A stretch of DNA of 64,000 nt from Euborellia annulipes (lineage: Eukaryota > Arthropoda > Insecta > Dermaptera > Anisolabididae). Under the pieces are notes generated by a model. It ran no database searches. It was not told the DNA's origin and worked only from the letters and a program-made list of their open reading frames with translations. Positions within the stretch are counted from its first letter, which is position 1. Each line of letters starts with the position of its first letter. The stretch covers positions 1-64,000 of the forward strand of contig JAKCPI010010567.1 of the NCBI GenBank assembly GCA_023213315.1, read 5' to 3'. The translations under genes were made by a program, and so were the position numbers. Below are positions 42,627 to 51,873 of this stretch, piece after piece.

Positions 42627-43075
42627 AAAGTGAAACTTTATTTTGATCGACACAAATTTTTTCGTTTCTCTATCAGCATGTAGCGTTACAAGCCGTGACG
42701 TCAAAGGCCGTGACGCTACAAGTTATGACGTTACAAGCCGTGACGATAAAAATAGGAAAGTTGAAATTTAATATATATGATGAATTATAAAAAAATAATT
42801 GTGAGATTTAATTATTGAATTTTTAAATTGATAAAATATAATTTTTAAAATAATTTAAAATGATTCAAATAGTAAATAAATATTTTTCTCAGTTTTTAAC
42901 ATGCATCTTTTGATTTCCCATTATCATTCCCATTTTCCAATTATTAAGTTAAGATTAAAAACGCGATTTTAATACCCTTAATTGAGTAATTTTTTTTAAA
43001 ACTTTCAGTTAAACGCATACGATCTAAAAAAAGTTTCACTTGCATCGTGATTTCATAAAACCACACAATGTTATT
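42627..43075 (+). repeat. Dispersed repeat with TGACG motifs, copy 2
   Basis: It parallels 40861-41275 from AAAGTGAAACTTTATTTTGA to TTCATAAAACCACACAATG, with one more GCCGTGACG word in the tandem part. Confidence 0.7.
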
Positions 43076-43252
43076 TTTTTTATGTATAGATAATTTTAAA
43101 TATTGAATAGTAATTTCATTTTTACCGACAAAAAAAATGCAATCAAAATCAAGAGTCAATTATATAAATATTCTGTAGGCTACCATTTAAAATATCGGGT
43201 GATCCAAAATTCACTATCTATTTCAAGAACTAATTGGAATTATGAACAAAGG

Positions 43253-43390
43253 CAGAGGCGTACCGAGGGGGGGGCGGCATAGGCCCCCAAATATTTGTCT
43301 TTGAGAGGCTCTGGGGCCCTCAGGGGGAAACGGAAAAATTTAGATTAAAAAAAAAATTATTGAAAATTTGGGGATAAGCTTATATTATGC
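43253..43390 (+). mobile_element. hAT-like MITE fragment
   Basis: CAGAGGCGTACCGAGGGGG is a hAT-type end. GGGGCCCTCAGGG and GGAAAAATTTAGAT resemble the inside of the MITE at 58589. The right end is lost at the junction with family H. Confidence 0.45.
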
Positions 43391-43847
43391 CATTACATGG
43401 CAAACAAGAGTAAAGTGGTCTTCAGAAGATTTCAACGGCAAAATGAGAATATACATTTTAAAGAGCATCTAAAAAATAGTTCATTTATGAATTTTAAAAA
43501 AAATCCTTCGAGGGAATTTTGAGAAAATCGAAAAAAACTGAAAAAGTACATCAGTAAAGTACTAGTACTTTTTGGCCGATTTTATTCAAAAGCTTATTTT
43601 GAGATTCTTCAAAGGTACCTAAGTTAAATATAAAATTTCAATCCGGTAGCTCAACTCCTTCATGCTAAAAATCTGTCCACACACACATACACACACACAC
43701 ACACAGACCAATTTTCGGGACCCACTTTTTTTGGACTCAGGGGACCTCAAAACATGTATATCCATCAAAATCTCGACATCGAATTTTTGACATGATCGCA
43801 ATACTTTCTCTCCTATATATTTCATATATAGGCTAAGAGAAAGTAAA
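43391..43847 (-). repeat. Family H repeat, copy 12
   Basis: Reverse orientation, from AGAGTAAAGTGGTCTTCAGA to GGCTAAGAGAAAGTAAAA. It is close in sequence to the copy at 8430-8950, including a CACACA tract and CGGGACCCACTTTTTTTGGA. The terminal hairpin is missing. Confidence 0.75.
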
Positions 43848-43868
43848 AATAATCTAACTCCATTTGAG

Positions 43869-44084
43869 ATGTCTCCTCCTGAGAAAGGAAACGGGAATCC
43901 ACCTCAGTATTTTTCGACCACAACATGGTTGTCAGTTATGATACAAATGACTGAATACGACGAGGCGTTATTATTATTTAAGCATACCCATCCAAAAGTC
44001 GACCTCTTCAGCATGGCCTTACTGACCGAGATCTTGATGAATTATTATTTTTTTTTTTTTAAACACCTATCTAAACAAATCTAG
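43869..44084 (+). CDS. Unrecognised 71-codon ORF
   Basis: ATG at 43869 opens MSPPEKGNGNPPQYFSTTTW and a helical-looking part with EYDEALLLFKHTHPKVDLF. It ends in a poly(T)-encoded FFFF run, so the last 20 codons are not credible. The first 55 codons have balanced composition, unlike nearby spurious frames. It begins 22 bases after the end of a family H copy. It could be a fragment of a gene or retrocopy. No family is recognised. Confidence 0.25.
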   Translation: MSPPEKGNGNPPQYFSTTTWLSVMIQMTEYDEALLLFKHTHPKVDLFSMALLTEILMNYYFFFFKHLSKQI

Positions 44085-44580
44085 ATGTAATCTTAGTAGC
44101 ACCTTCATTCTAATTTGATAAACAAACAAATAGTGATTAGTATTTAATGAATATGGAAATGGGCTTGTTAGGCAACAGCGTGTTATTTCCGTATTTTGAA
44201 GTTATAAAACTCATACTAGCTGTGTAGTCCGGCATTTCATCTCTAGAGCGTCAAAAAACGTAACATTTTGTTTCTACTTAAAAAGAACTGTTCTAATCTA
44301 CTCCCAGTGATGCATTCTTCAAAAGGAGTCGGTGCTGGGGGACTTGCTACTCAAATTAGGACATCTAGCATATAAGAGGTTGGATAAAAGAAACCAGGTT
44401 GAACCAGAAATTAGTTCCCTAACTAGAGACCAAAGTAGGAGGAGGAGTTAGAGATAGGAAATAATGTAACTTCACGGGGTGCCGGTAGATGGCTACAGCC
44501 AGAGGTCGGTTGGGTTTGAGGTGTGTGTCTTCGAGCATGTAAGCACCTCGGACAAATAAACGATCCCGATACGAATTTCA

Positions 44581-44628
<48 letters not shown>

Positions 44629-44640
44629 TGTATGTTTACG
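44085..44640. other. Possible retroelement 3' region ending in (AAT)n
   Basis: 44300-44578 is GC-richer and ends AATAAACGATCCCGATACGA followed by 16 or so AAT repeats (44581-44629), as expected for a LINE 3' end. ACTAGCTGTGTAGTCCGGCA at 44216 read on the minus strand ends in CTAG-T and may be a Helitron terminus. Confidence 0.35.
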
Positions 44641-44754
44641 AGTTGTCACCTAGAGGTGGGACTAGGGGGCGGAGACCGTGTGTTAAAAAAATTATTTTAA
44701 TAATGGCCTTGTTATTTATTTCATTTCTTTGACAGAGTATTATTGCATGGGCAC

Positions 44755-44785
44755 GAAGAACGCCGAAGGCGGGCGGCGCAGCTAG
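44755..44785 (+). mobile_element. Helitron-like 3' terminus
   Basis: GAACGCCGAAGGCGGGCGG, then CGCAG and CTAG (44782-44785), followed by T. It has the same GGCGGGCGG...CTAG end as the HINE at 16508. The 5' end cannot be placed. Confidence 0.5.
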
Positions 44786-44934
44786 TATCTCTTATATTAA
44801 CATTTATAAAATTGAATGCTAAAAAAGGGAAAAAATTAAAACTGAAGCAACCGACCTTCAACATTTTTTATTACATAATTTCTAGAAGATCCAGTGCTCT
44901 GGGGAGGGAAATGGCCTGGCACGGATATGATAAC

Positions 44935-45601
44935 TAGGGCTCGGATTTATAGGCACTAAAAATCTTTAAAATAGGCAGGCAACTAAGCACTAAAAATTAT
45001 TAAAATAGGCACTTAAAAAGGCATTTATTGTAAAAATAGGCACTTAAAAGGCAGAAATTAAGAAATAATATCAAAAATTTTAAAAATTGATGTCTTATTT
45101 TTGGTAATCTGGTGTGACTGGTCGCACAGCACACTATTTTTTCTTAATTTCGGTAATTTAAAGGCGCATTCTGTACTTGTTTGCCAGAATGTAAATACAA
45201 ATCAAATTTTTAAGTACTAATTTTTAAAATTTTACTTTAAAAATAATTTTTTTTTTTTTGAAAAAAAGTTTTTTTTTTTCAAATCTCGGGGGGGGGAGTA
45301 ATTACCCCTTTACCCCCCCCCCTTGAAATATTTTCTTGATAATTCAAAAAATTTTAAATTTAGGCTATGTATAGCTCGTAAAAAATTGAAATTGTCTATT
45401 TGAACTTAAAATAGGCACTAAAAAAGGCATTTATAGATGAAATAGGCACTAAAACCCAGAATCGGCCAAAATAGGCATTATAGGCACTAACAAATGCCTC
45501 TTCTTTTATTCAGAATTTCATGAAACGTATACATATCATATTGGCCTAAATTTTAAACCATAAATTAAACAAAAGGCAAATAGGGCGAAATCCGAGCCCT
45601 A
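44935..45601. mobile_element. hAT element with subterminal repeats, TSD ATGATAAC
   Basis: TAGGGCTCGGATTT and AAATCCGAGCCCTA are inverted ends, flanked by an exact 8-base duplication ATGATAAC (44927-44934, 45602-45609). Nine or so copies of ATAGGCACTWAAA cluster near both ends, like transposase-binding subterminal repeats. An H-related element (45103-45324) is inserted inside. No transposase remains. Confidence 0.8.
45103..45324. mobile_element. H-related element nested in the hAT
   Basis: AATCTGGTGTGACTGGTCGC and GCACACTATTTTTTCTTAAT through TACCCCCCCCCCTTG are nearly the same as 36030-36258. Here the GGCGGATCC part is absent. Confidence 0.6.
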
Positions 45602-45609
45602 ATGATAAC

Positions 45610-47455
45610 ATACCCAGGAACCTTTTCAATCAATTTTCATACGAGTAGAATCTTGCAGAAAAATTAATATTTTTTTTTTTATTGTATATTTATAGGAGAA
45701 ATTTAAAAAAAATAAAAACCAAGAGTTGTATAGTAAATAGATAACAAACGGGGGAATACGTAAATGTTGAGAAAAAAAAGAAAGTTTTGTAATTTCAAAT
45801 GCAATTAGAGATATCAATTCACACATATATAGAAATGTGATTCGAGTATAAAAAAAAAAAAAAAAAAAAAAAAAAACATTTGTCACTTTCTTATATAATA
45901 ATATAAAGCCACTGTATCTATTATAGACTGATTGGTCAGGAGGGGAAAAGTAAAAAAGACGCCATTTTGTATACAGTATTAGGGCCGCTTTTAATTAACG
46001 GGTAAACCTTCGAGTCTTTACACATCTAGTTAAGACTAATCATATGATTAAATAAGAGCCCAAGTCGGAGTTAGTAGGCTAAAACCCAAAGTTTGGTATA
46101 ACTAAAGGGTGAAATTAGAAACAAACACAAGCCTTGTTTATTTATTTTTTTGGAAATTTTTGATTAAAAAATTAATTATTTATTGTAATTTTTAATAATT
46201 TTTATAAATGTTGCCTTTGCTAACTTCACAAAACTTTCCTTATACCTCAGATAGCTAATTATATGTGAAAAACTCATTTGTTTTTAAACTCATGTTCTTG
46301 TTTACTATATCGATCATTTGCTATCAGTTTGCTAGTTGACAAGAAGTGAAGCTACCGATTCCAAGCTAATGTCCGAACGAACCAATTTTTATCTATTTCT
46401 GTTTGATAATAATACAGTATATAGGCCTATGTATTCCATTTATCTATATCTACTATTATGTAACTGATATAGGCCTATATTGATACGAAATATAATATTA
46501 AGCTAAACACCGTCTAGTCAAATAACTATATTATATTCTAAGGACTATCAATTATAAGACCCTACTTACGACTCTAAATTTTCCTTAAATTAGTTTTAAG
46601 TATTTAACATAATATAGGCTAATATGATAACTTGTATGACTATGCTTTGCACTTAAAATCCCATATACATGTTATCAGTAACATGTAAAAGAAATAAAAT
46701 TCCTTGAAAATAAACTGCTTTGTTGAAATAAAAATATTTATTGAATGTATACAAATTATCAAGTAGGCTACGCCTTGCTTGTATTGGAGCATTGGACAGG
46801 CCTACTCTACGAGAAAATAATCCTAAAAAGTTATTATAAGTTCACGTTTTATAATTAAAATATATTTATTTATTATAACAATAGATTTATTTAATATTGT
46901 TAAATAATAACCAATTATTGTTAATTAATTTTCATTCATTGTTTGTATTACTTTTAATTTGTTTCTAATTTAATGGCTATTTATGAAATGTAGGCCTATA
47001 CAGCATTAGTTATTTTAAGAGAATAACTCATGGTTCTGGCAATATTTGAACATACAGTATTATTTCTACCCCCACATGAGAAAATGGCGGACGCACTCTC
47101 GTAACTTTTTCCGCTGTTCGCTCATCCTCTTCTAATATAATTTGGAAAATTAAACCATCCATGAGGTCATAAGGGAAACTCAACTATTTTTTATTTTATT
47201 CACTTTAATTATAAATTTCATAAATTGGCAATAGCCATTAAATTAGATACGCATTTTAACAATGAATAAAAATTAATTACTAATAATTAGTTAATAAATA
47301 TCAATATTAAATAAATCGATTATTCAATGTAATCAAATAGACCTGCTATCTTTTATCACATTCGTTCTCTGTACGTATATTTTTAATGTTATAAAAAATA
47401 CAGATTGATTAATATCAAGTTGAGAGAATAACTTTTTAGTATTATTTTTCTTAAT
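45610..47455. other. Calaxin intron, AT-rich
   Basis: No repeat family is obvious. TAGGCCTA-type words recur (46424, 46472, 46990). Poly(A) at 45850-45877. The minus frame at 45626-45886 is low-complexity. Confidence 0.4.
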
Positions 47456-47461
47456 TTTCAG

Positions 47462-47591
47462 TTCTATTCAGTTGCAGTTATGTCACGAGGTGGGAGATGA
47501 AGTTCCCACCCACCCCAAGCATTTCGAGCCATTAACGCCTTTGGGAACTCAAGAAAAAACCCAGAAACGGGAATTTATATTCTATTCAGAG
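47462..47591 (+). CDS. Candidate internal exon of an unrecognised gene
   Basis: The acceptor ATTTTCAG (47454-47461) follows a T-rich tract. One base and then 43 codons lead to GAG with the donor GTTAGC at 47592. The frame reads SIQLQLCHEVGDEVPTHPKH, FEPLTPLG, then KREFIFYSE. The exon is much more GC-rich than its surroundings, and the one leading base completes the codon left open by the exon at 31871-31928, so the two could be spliced. It lies on the strand opposite to the calaxin gene, inside its 5.7-kb intron. No domain is recognised, and the donor is weak. Confidence 0.4.
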
Positions 47592-47700
47592 GTTAGCTTA
47601 AATTTCTATAAAAATATATAGAAATTTCCTATTAAAATTTAATTTTTTCTATATTATTTTTTAAACACTCACACTTTTTTCCCATTCACACAACGGGCGC

Positions 47701-47725
47701 GGGGGGGGGGGGGGGGGGGGGGGGG
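47701..47725 (+). repeat. Poly(G) tract
   Basis: About 25 consecutive G, next to CACACAACGGGCGC and the SINE-core at 47742. It could form a G-quadruplex or be an assembly-sensitive homopolymer. Confidence 0.85.
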
Positions 47726-47795
47726 CACATACACACAGCCTTTTCGGCAATTTAGGCCATTTAAGACTTTAGACGATATTCGTTATTTATGATGG
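47726..47795 (-). repeat. SINE 3' fragment (core domain)
   Basis: The minus strand reads TTAAATGGCCTAAATTGCCG then AAAAGGCTGTGTGTATG, the SINE body seen at 16340 and 55795. The head is missing. Confidence 0.55.
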
Positions 47796-48186
47796 ATTTT
47801 GTATTTGACTTGAAAATTCTTGGAAAAAATAGGTAGAAGTAAAAAAGGAAGCGTTTTAATATAAATTCAATACAGTGAGAAAACAAATATAAAATCATAT
47901 AATCATAATAAATATCAATATCAATATAAATATATGTGTTGCCAACAACACACTTATTGCAACTTCCCAACAATCAATAACAATTATCAAATTGATTAGG
48001 ACTTTAATTTCAACAAAAATGGAATATATAGGTATAGTAGGCCTGCCTATATTTGAATATTTCCCTTCATCACCCTTACCCCTTAGGTGTTTCGTTTCGC
48101 CTCTATATAGTTCTCTGGTAATTTAAGTAATTAAAAATAGTAGGCTACTAATTAAGTATAAAGGAGCCATATTCATTTTTACTTAC

Positions 48187-48303
48187 TATAATTGAGTCTT
48201 CATCAAAGCCCTCGGCTCCTCCCCCTTTTCTTAAAATTGATTTTGCCATAAGGGTGCTCATAAAATCGCGAGTGATGGCGCCTTGTGAATGGAGATCATA
48301 GAC
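48187..48303 (-). CDS. EFCAB1: Calaxin (EFCAB1)-like protein, middle exon
   Basis: The acceptor CAG (48304-48306) and donor GTAAGT (48181-48186) enclose exactly 39 codons: VYDLHSQGAITRDFMSTLMA, then KSILRKGG and EDSII. It lines up with the second EF-hand of calaxin, F-x-V-F/Y-D-L followed by the loop. The loop D-x-H-x-Q-G-x-I-x-x-x-F keeps Gly 6 and Ile 8 but lacks the acidic residue at position 12, so Ca2+ binding by this hand is doubtful. It is phase 0 on both sides and joins 60013-60208 upstream and 42287-42484 downstream, with intact consensus splice sites. Confidence 0.8.
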
Positions 48304-48566
48304 CTGAAAAAAACAACAAAAAACAGTCAGTCAGTTGATCAGTCACTTTGCCGATCTTTTTTAAAATATATTTAATTTTAATCTCCATTTTCAATTTTGT
48401 TGATTACTTTTGTAAAATCAATTAATTCAATGAGAGACACACACAATTTCGTTCCCATGAAGCAGTTTATACAAAATAATTTGTGTATTTTATTGTCCAT
48501 TTATATACTAAGTACCCCATAACATAAAATTGTAAACTTTACTACAGTCACTGAGTAAAAATACCT
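48304..48566. other. Calaxin intron, AT-rich
   Basis: Nothing recognisable except polypyrimidine sequence next to the exon acceptor. Confidence 0.4.
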
Positions 48567-48668
48567 CAATAGTTTTGTTAGCTTATGAATAGGATAATTT
48601 TTTTTTATCTCAATATCTAGCGGCACCCCTTAGCCAATCACGCGGCACACCGGCTGGGAACCAGTGGT
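48567..48668 (-). repeat. hAT-like fragment (CCACTGGTTCCCAGCC)
   Basis: The minus strand begins CCACTGGTTCCCAGCCGGTG and TGCCGCGTGATTGGC, a Charlie-type hAT end. The inner part matches 34240-34340. Confidence 0.5.
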
Positions 48669-48884
48669 CTTTATAAATGATTACCAGAGGAGTTTCACAC
48701 ATCCATCCGAGATTCGGCCGTTTTTGGGCATTGCTTAACAACAACGACCTACTATGTTACCCGATCCCCCGGCTGTTCTATTTTCATCCATGCAAATAAA
48801 TGATTAAATTAAATTATTATAATTATTTGAAATTCCTATCGGGATCCCCGTTAATTTACTCGTGCACGAAGACACACACCTCAC

Positions 48885-48962
48885 ATCTTCAAGATCCCGC
48901 ACGCCCAGGATTCTTCTTTGTAGAGGCCGACACCCTAGCCCGCTATACCAGCGATCCCCGAT
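48885..48962 (-). repeat. tRNA-like or SINE-head sequence
   Basis: The minus strand contains CTGGTATAGCGGGCTAGGGT, an A-box-like region, and a GC-richer body down to GTGCGGGATC. No proper T arm is found. Confidence 0.3.
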
Positions 48963-49289
48963 TAAATTTGATATTTATAGAATCAATTATAGAATAATAA
49001 TAGTGAGATTGAATTTAAAATTTTCCTTTAGAATGCATTTACTGCATTTTTTTTTCTTTTTAACCCTACCCTCGCTCTAAAAGCATTTCACTGCAAAATT
49101 ACTTGACGGATTTTGATGGGTTTTACTCTTTTTAAAATCTTTTTGCCATCTTGGCTCATATATAGACTTTAGACAATAATACGATATACAGTATATTTAT
49201 TTACAGACGAAACAGCGCAAGAAATTTATAATCATAATACTGTGCTTGTAGGAATTTCAGATGGAGGTGCATAGGTTAAATAAAAAAAA

Positions 49290-49745
49290 ACAAAATTATT
49301 TTCCGGATTTTATTGGAAAACTCTCTACCAACTGCAGTAATATTGATTTGGGTTGATCATGCGACCATCATCAGGACTGTAATTAACATAAAAAATAAGT
49401 AAGACCGTTATTCCTAAGGATTACATCGATGTTAAGTGATAGGAGGGTCTTTTTTGGACGATGTTATGCATAAAGGAACCTATCGAAATTGAGACAAGAC
49501 TTCGTAGGGAAAAAGTTAATCTACCTCTTTATTTAAATCGCAACATGCAAAACAAGAAAAAAAAGTCATTGCCATTAGTTTTGTTTAAAAGTGTGCAAAT
49601 GAAATGCCCCTTATTTCAGATTTAGCTTCCTTCGTGCATACCATAACATCGTCCTTTTATTTTTTTAAGTTAATTACAGACCTGATGAGCAACTGAACTG
49701 CAATTGCTCGTCAATTTCCAATAAAATCCTGAAAATAAAGTTTTT
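49290..49745. repeat. Diverged inverted-repeat element with CTGATGA motifs
   Basis: The left arm (GGATTTTATTGGAAAACTCT, GACCATCATCAGGACTGTAA, GGACGATGTTATGCATAAAG) is inverted in the right arm (CATAACATCGTCCTTTTAT, AATTACAGACCTGATGAGCA, CCAATAAAATCCTGAAAAT). Each arm carries a CTGATGA core with its own stem (GGTC or GCAA/TTGC). It resembles paired Penelope-like ends. Confidence 0.55.
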
Positions 49746-50060
49746 CCCAGAACTAAATGTCGAATAGACACAAAGTTGAAATTTGTTAAACGCTAAGAAT
49801 GATGAAATTTCGATGATAATAATAATATTAATGATTGATATTTTTGTCTTCTTTAATTACTCTGTCTGCTATTTTAGATATTCTGTTCTCTGACGACATT
49901 TTAGTTATTTCTTAAGAAAACACAAAACATTGCTTCATATTAATAAGCCACCGCAAAAACCAATTAAAAAAAATTAAAAAAAAAAGGTGTAGAATTCATT
50001 CCATCTCTTTTTAATGAAATGTTATATAAACGAATATTTAATAAAAAGTGTATTATTAAA

Positions 50061-50406
50061 TTATTAGGAGAATTTTTAATTATAGACCACATTTTTGTAT
50101 TAAATATTTATTAAAAATATATACTGTACAACGTTTCGACTGCTTATTCTGCAGCCGTTATCAAGTACTGTGCACTTGCTCCGACTTAAGTGAACTAACT
50201 GTCATGTCCGTTACTTGCCTTTTTATATACAGCGACGTCAGCGCCATCTGTCGGCATATCTGTGAAGTTAGATTTAAATTTTCCCGCTATTTTCACTCAT
50301 TTCCATGAAATTAGTCACAATTATCAAAGCAAGTACAGTATTTATATATTTTTAATAAATATTTAATACAAAAATGTGGTCTTTAATTAAAAATTCTTCT
50401 AATAAT
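50061..50406. repeat. Foldback P, copy 1, with CGAAACGTT motif
   Basis: The ends AATTTTTAATTATAGACCAC and GTGGTCTTTAATTAAAAATT are inverted and continue through TGTATTAAATATTTATTAAA and its complement. The centre on the minus strand reads TTGATAACGGCTGCAGAATA then AGCAGTCGAAACGTTG, a stem GGCTGC/GCAGTC with CGAAAC. An interrupted copy is at 60695. Both are followed by TAATATTTCAAACCACAAAA. Confidence 0.75.
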
Positions 50407-50948
50407 AATATTTCAAACCACAAAAGCTTTAATAAACAAATATATTATTAGAATTGATTCTGAGTAAGGGAATTAAGCGACTCGGACGTGTTTATGTCGA
50501 GCGCTGCCTTGTGACACACTATTTGTGGTATATTTTGTGATTTTGAACCTGGAAGTGGTACCAGTGGACTCCGGAAGTGACGACCGACCCGTGAGTGCAA
50601 CTCTCCCCCCTTTTTGTACTGTTATTGACTGATTATCGATGATTTTCTTCTTTCGATTAAATAGGAAAAAGAAAAATATATAAATTTAATCCTTCCTTCA
50701 AAAATAAATTAGCCAAGTCGAAAATAATTCCTTCTCAGAAAAAAAAGAAAAAATTAAATAAACAAAATTTATGTTTTAAAATAAACAGCGGATTAGCCCA
50801 ATAAATTTCTATATGCTATCTATTAAAAAAGTGACCTATTGAAAAAAAAAAAAAAAAGATTAATTTTAAAACTTCTAAATATCATTAAAAAAAAAAAAAA
50901 AAAAAAAAAACGTTTCATCAATAAACCTCGCCCGTTTTCGCAACGAAG

Positions 50949-51818
50949 ATGTCAAGCGCAGATCAACATGGGAAAAGTGTCACGTCTGGCACATCAACAT
51001 CCAGGAAGGAAACAACAAGAAAAACAAATCCAAAAGAAACAATCAAATCTGGAAACGTCGCAGAAATGCTCAAGAGGAGGGAATTAGAAAATGAACATGT
51101 TTCTCTGGAAGAAAATCACTCACTAAAGAGGTCAAGAGATGAACTGGATGATGGAGATAATTTATTATTGAAGATTTTGGAGGAAATTAAAGAAGGTCGA
51201 AGCGAGTCACGGGCAAAATTCAAAGAGCTTGAAGACAAACTAGAGGTAATGAGTGAGGAAAGAAAAAAGGAAAGTCAAGAACTGGCCTCAATGAAAAACG
51301 AAATGGAGAAGATGAAGGAAGAAATAGCAATCCTCAAAAAAAATGCTCTCCACAGAGAGCGAGAAGAGAGAAGACCGAACGTCATAGTGAGGGGCCTTGA
51401 GGAGGTAGATCAAGAGAGCAAGGACGAATCGCGGAGCAAAGTGGAAGATATGATTGTAAAACAGATGAAAATGGACTGTCCCGCCATAAAAGATGCGATA
51501 AGACTTGGAAAACGGAACGAAAAAGGCAAGAGGGCAATTTTGGTCAAATTCGAGACGTCAGAGGATAAATTGAAAGTTATTAAAAATCGAGGAAAATTGA
51601 AGGGTACGAAGATCTATATTGAGGAAGATTTACCACCGGAGGCAAGAAGAATACGCAGGGAGCTTAACAGAATCTGTGGGGAGGAGAGAAGAAATGGCAA
51701 AAGAGCATTTGTATTAAATGAAAAGATACGTATAGAGGGAGTCCTGTACGAGCTTGTGATGAAGGAGAACAAAGGAGTCCTGAAAAAGATAGATGATAAA
51801 GTGCCAAAAAACGATTAG
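50949..51818 (+). CDS. Retrotransposon ORF1 protein (coiled coil, RNA-binding)
   Basis: 289 codons without interruption. Residues about 71-132 form a charged heptad-rich coiled coil (KILEEIKEGR to EEIAILKKN), which would drive trimer formation. From residue 142, RRPNVIVRGLEE starts an RRM-like strand, followed by IRLGKRNEKGKRAILVKF, a nucleic-acid-binding pattern of L1-type ORF1p, and a basic C-terminal domain with ARRIRRELNRIC. The role inferred from the family is binding of the element RNA as a chaperone in the ribonucleoprotein particle. Base composition is much less AT-rich than the host DNA. The start follows AACGAAG at the first ATG of the frame. ORF2 begins 55 bases after the stop. Confidence 0.85.
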   Translation: MSSADQHGKSVTSGTSTSRKETTRKTNPKETIKSGNVAEMLKRRELENEHVSLEENHSLKRSRDELDDGDNLLLKILEEIKEGRSESRAKFKELEDKLEVMSEERKKESQELASMKNEMEKMKEEIAILKKNALHREREERRPNVIVRGLEEVDQESKDESRSKVEDMIVKQMKMDCPAIKDAIRLGKRNEKGKRAILVKFETSEDKLKVIKNRGKLKGTKIYIEEDLPPEARRIRRELNRICGEERRNGKRAFVLNEKIRIEGVLYELVMKENKGVLKKIDDKVPKND

Positions 51819-51873
51819 GACAGACTGACGATAAACAGGCGGGAAGAAGGACCGGGGCTTGTTCGGGGTTCAG

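Noticed and set aside
49200..49271. Exon with TTTACAG acceptor and GTGCAT donor
   Set aside because: The frame matching the exon at 47462 meets TAG, and no other support is seen.
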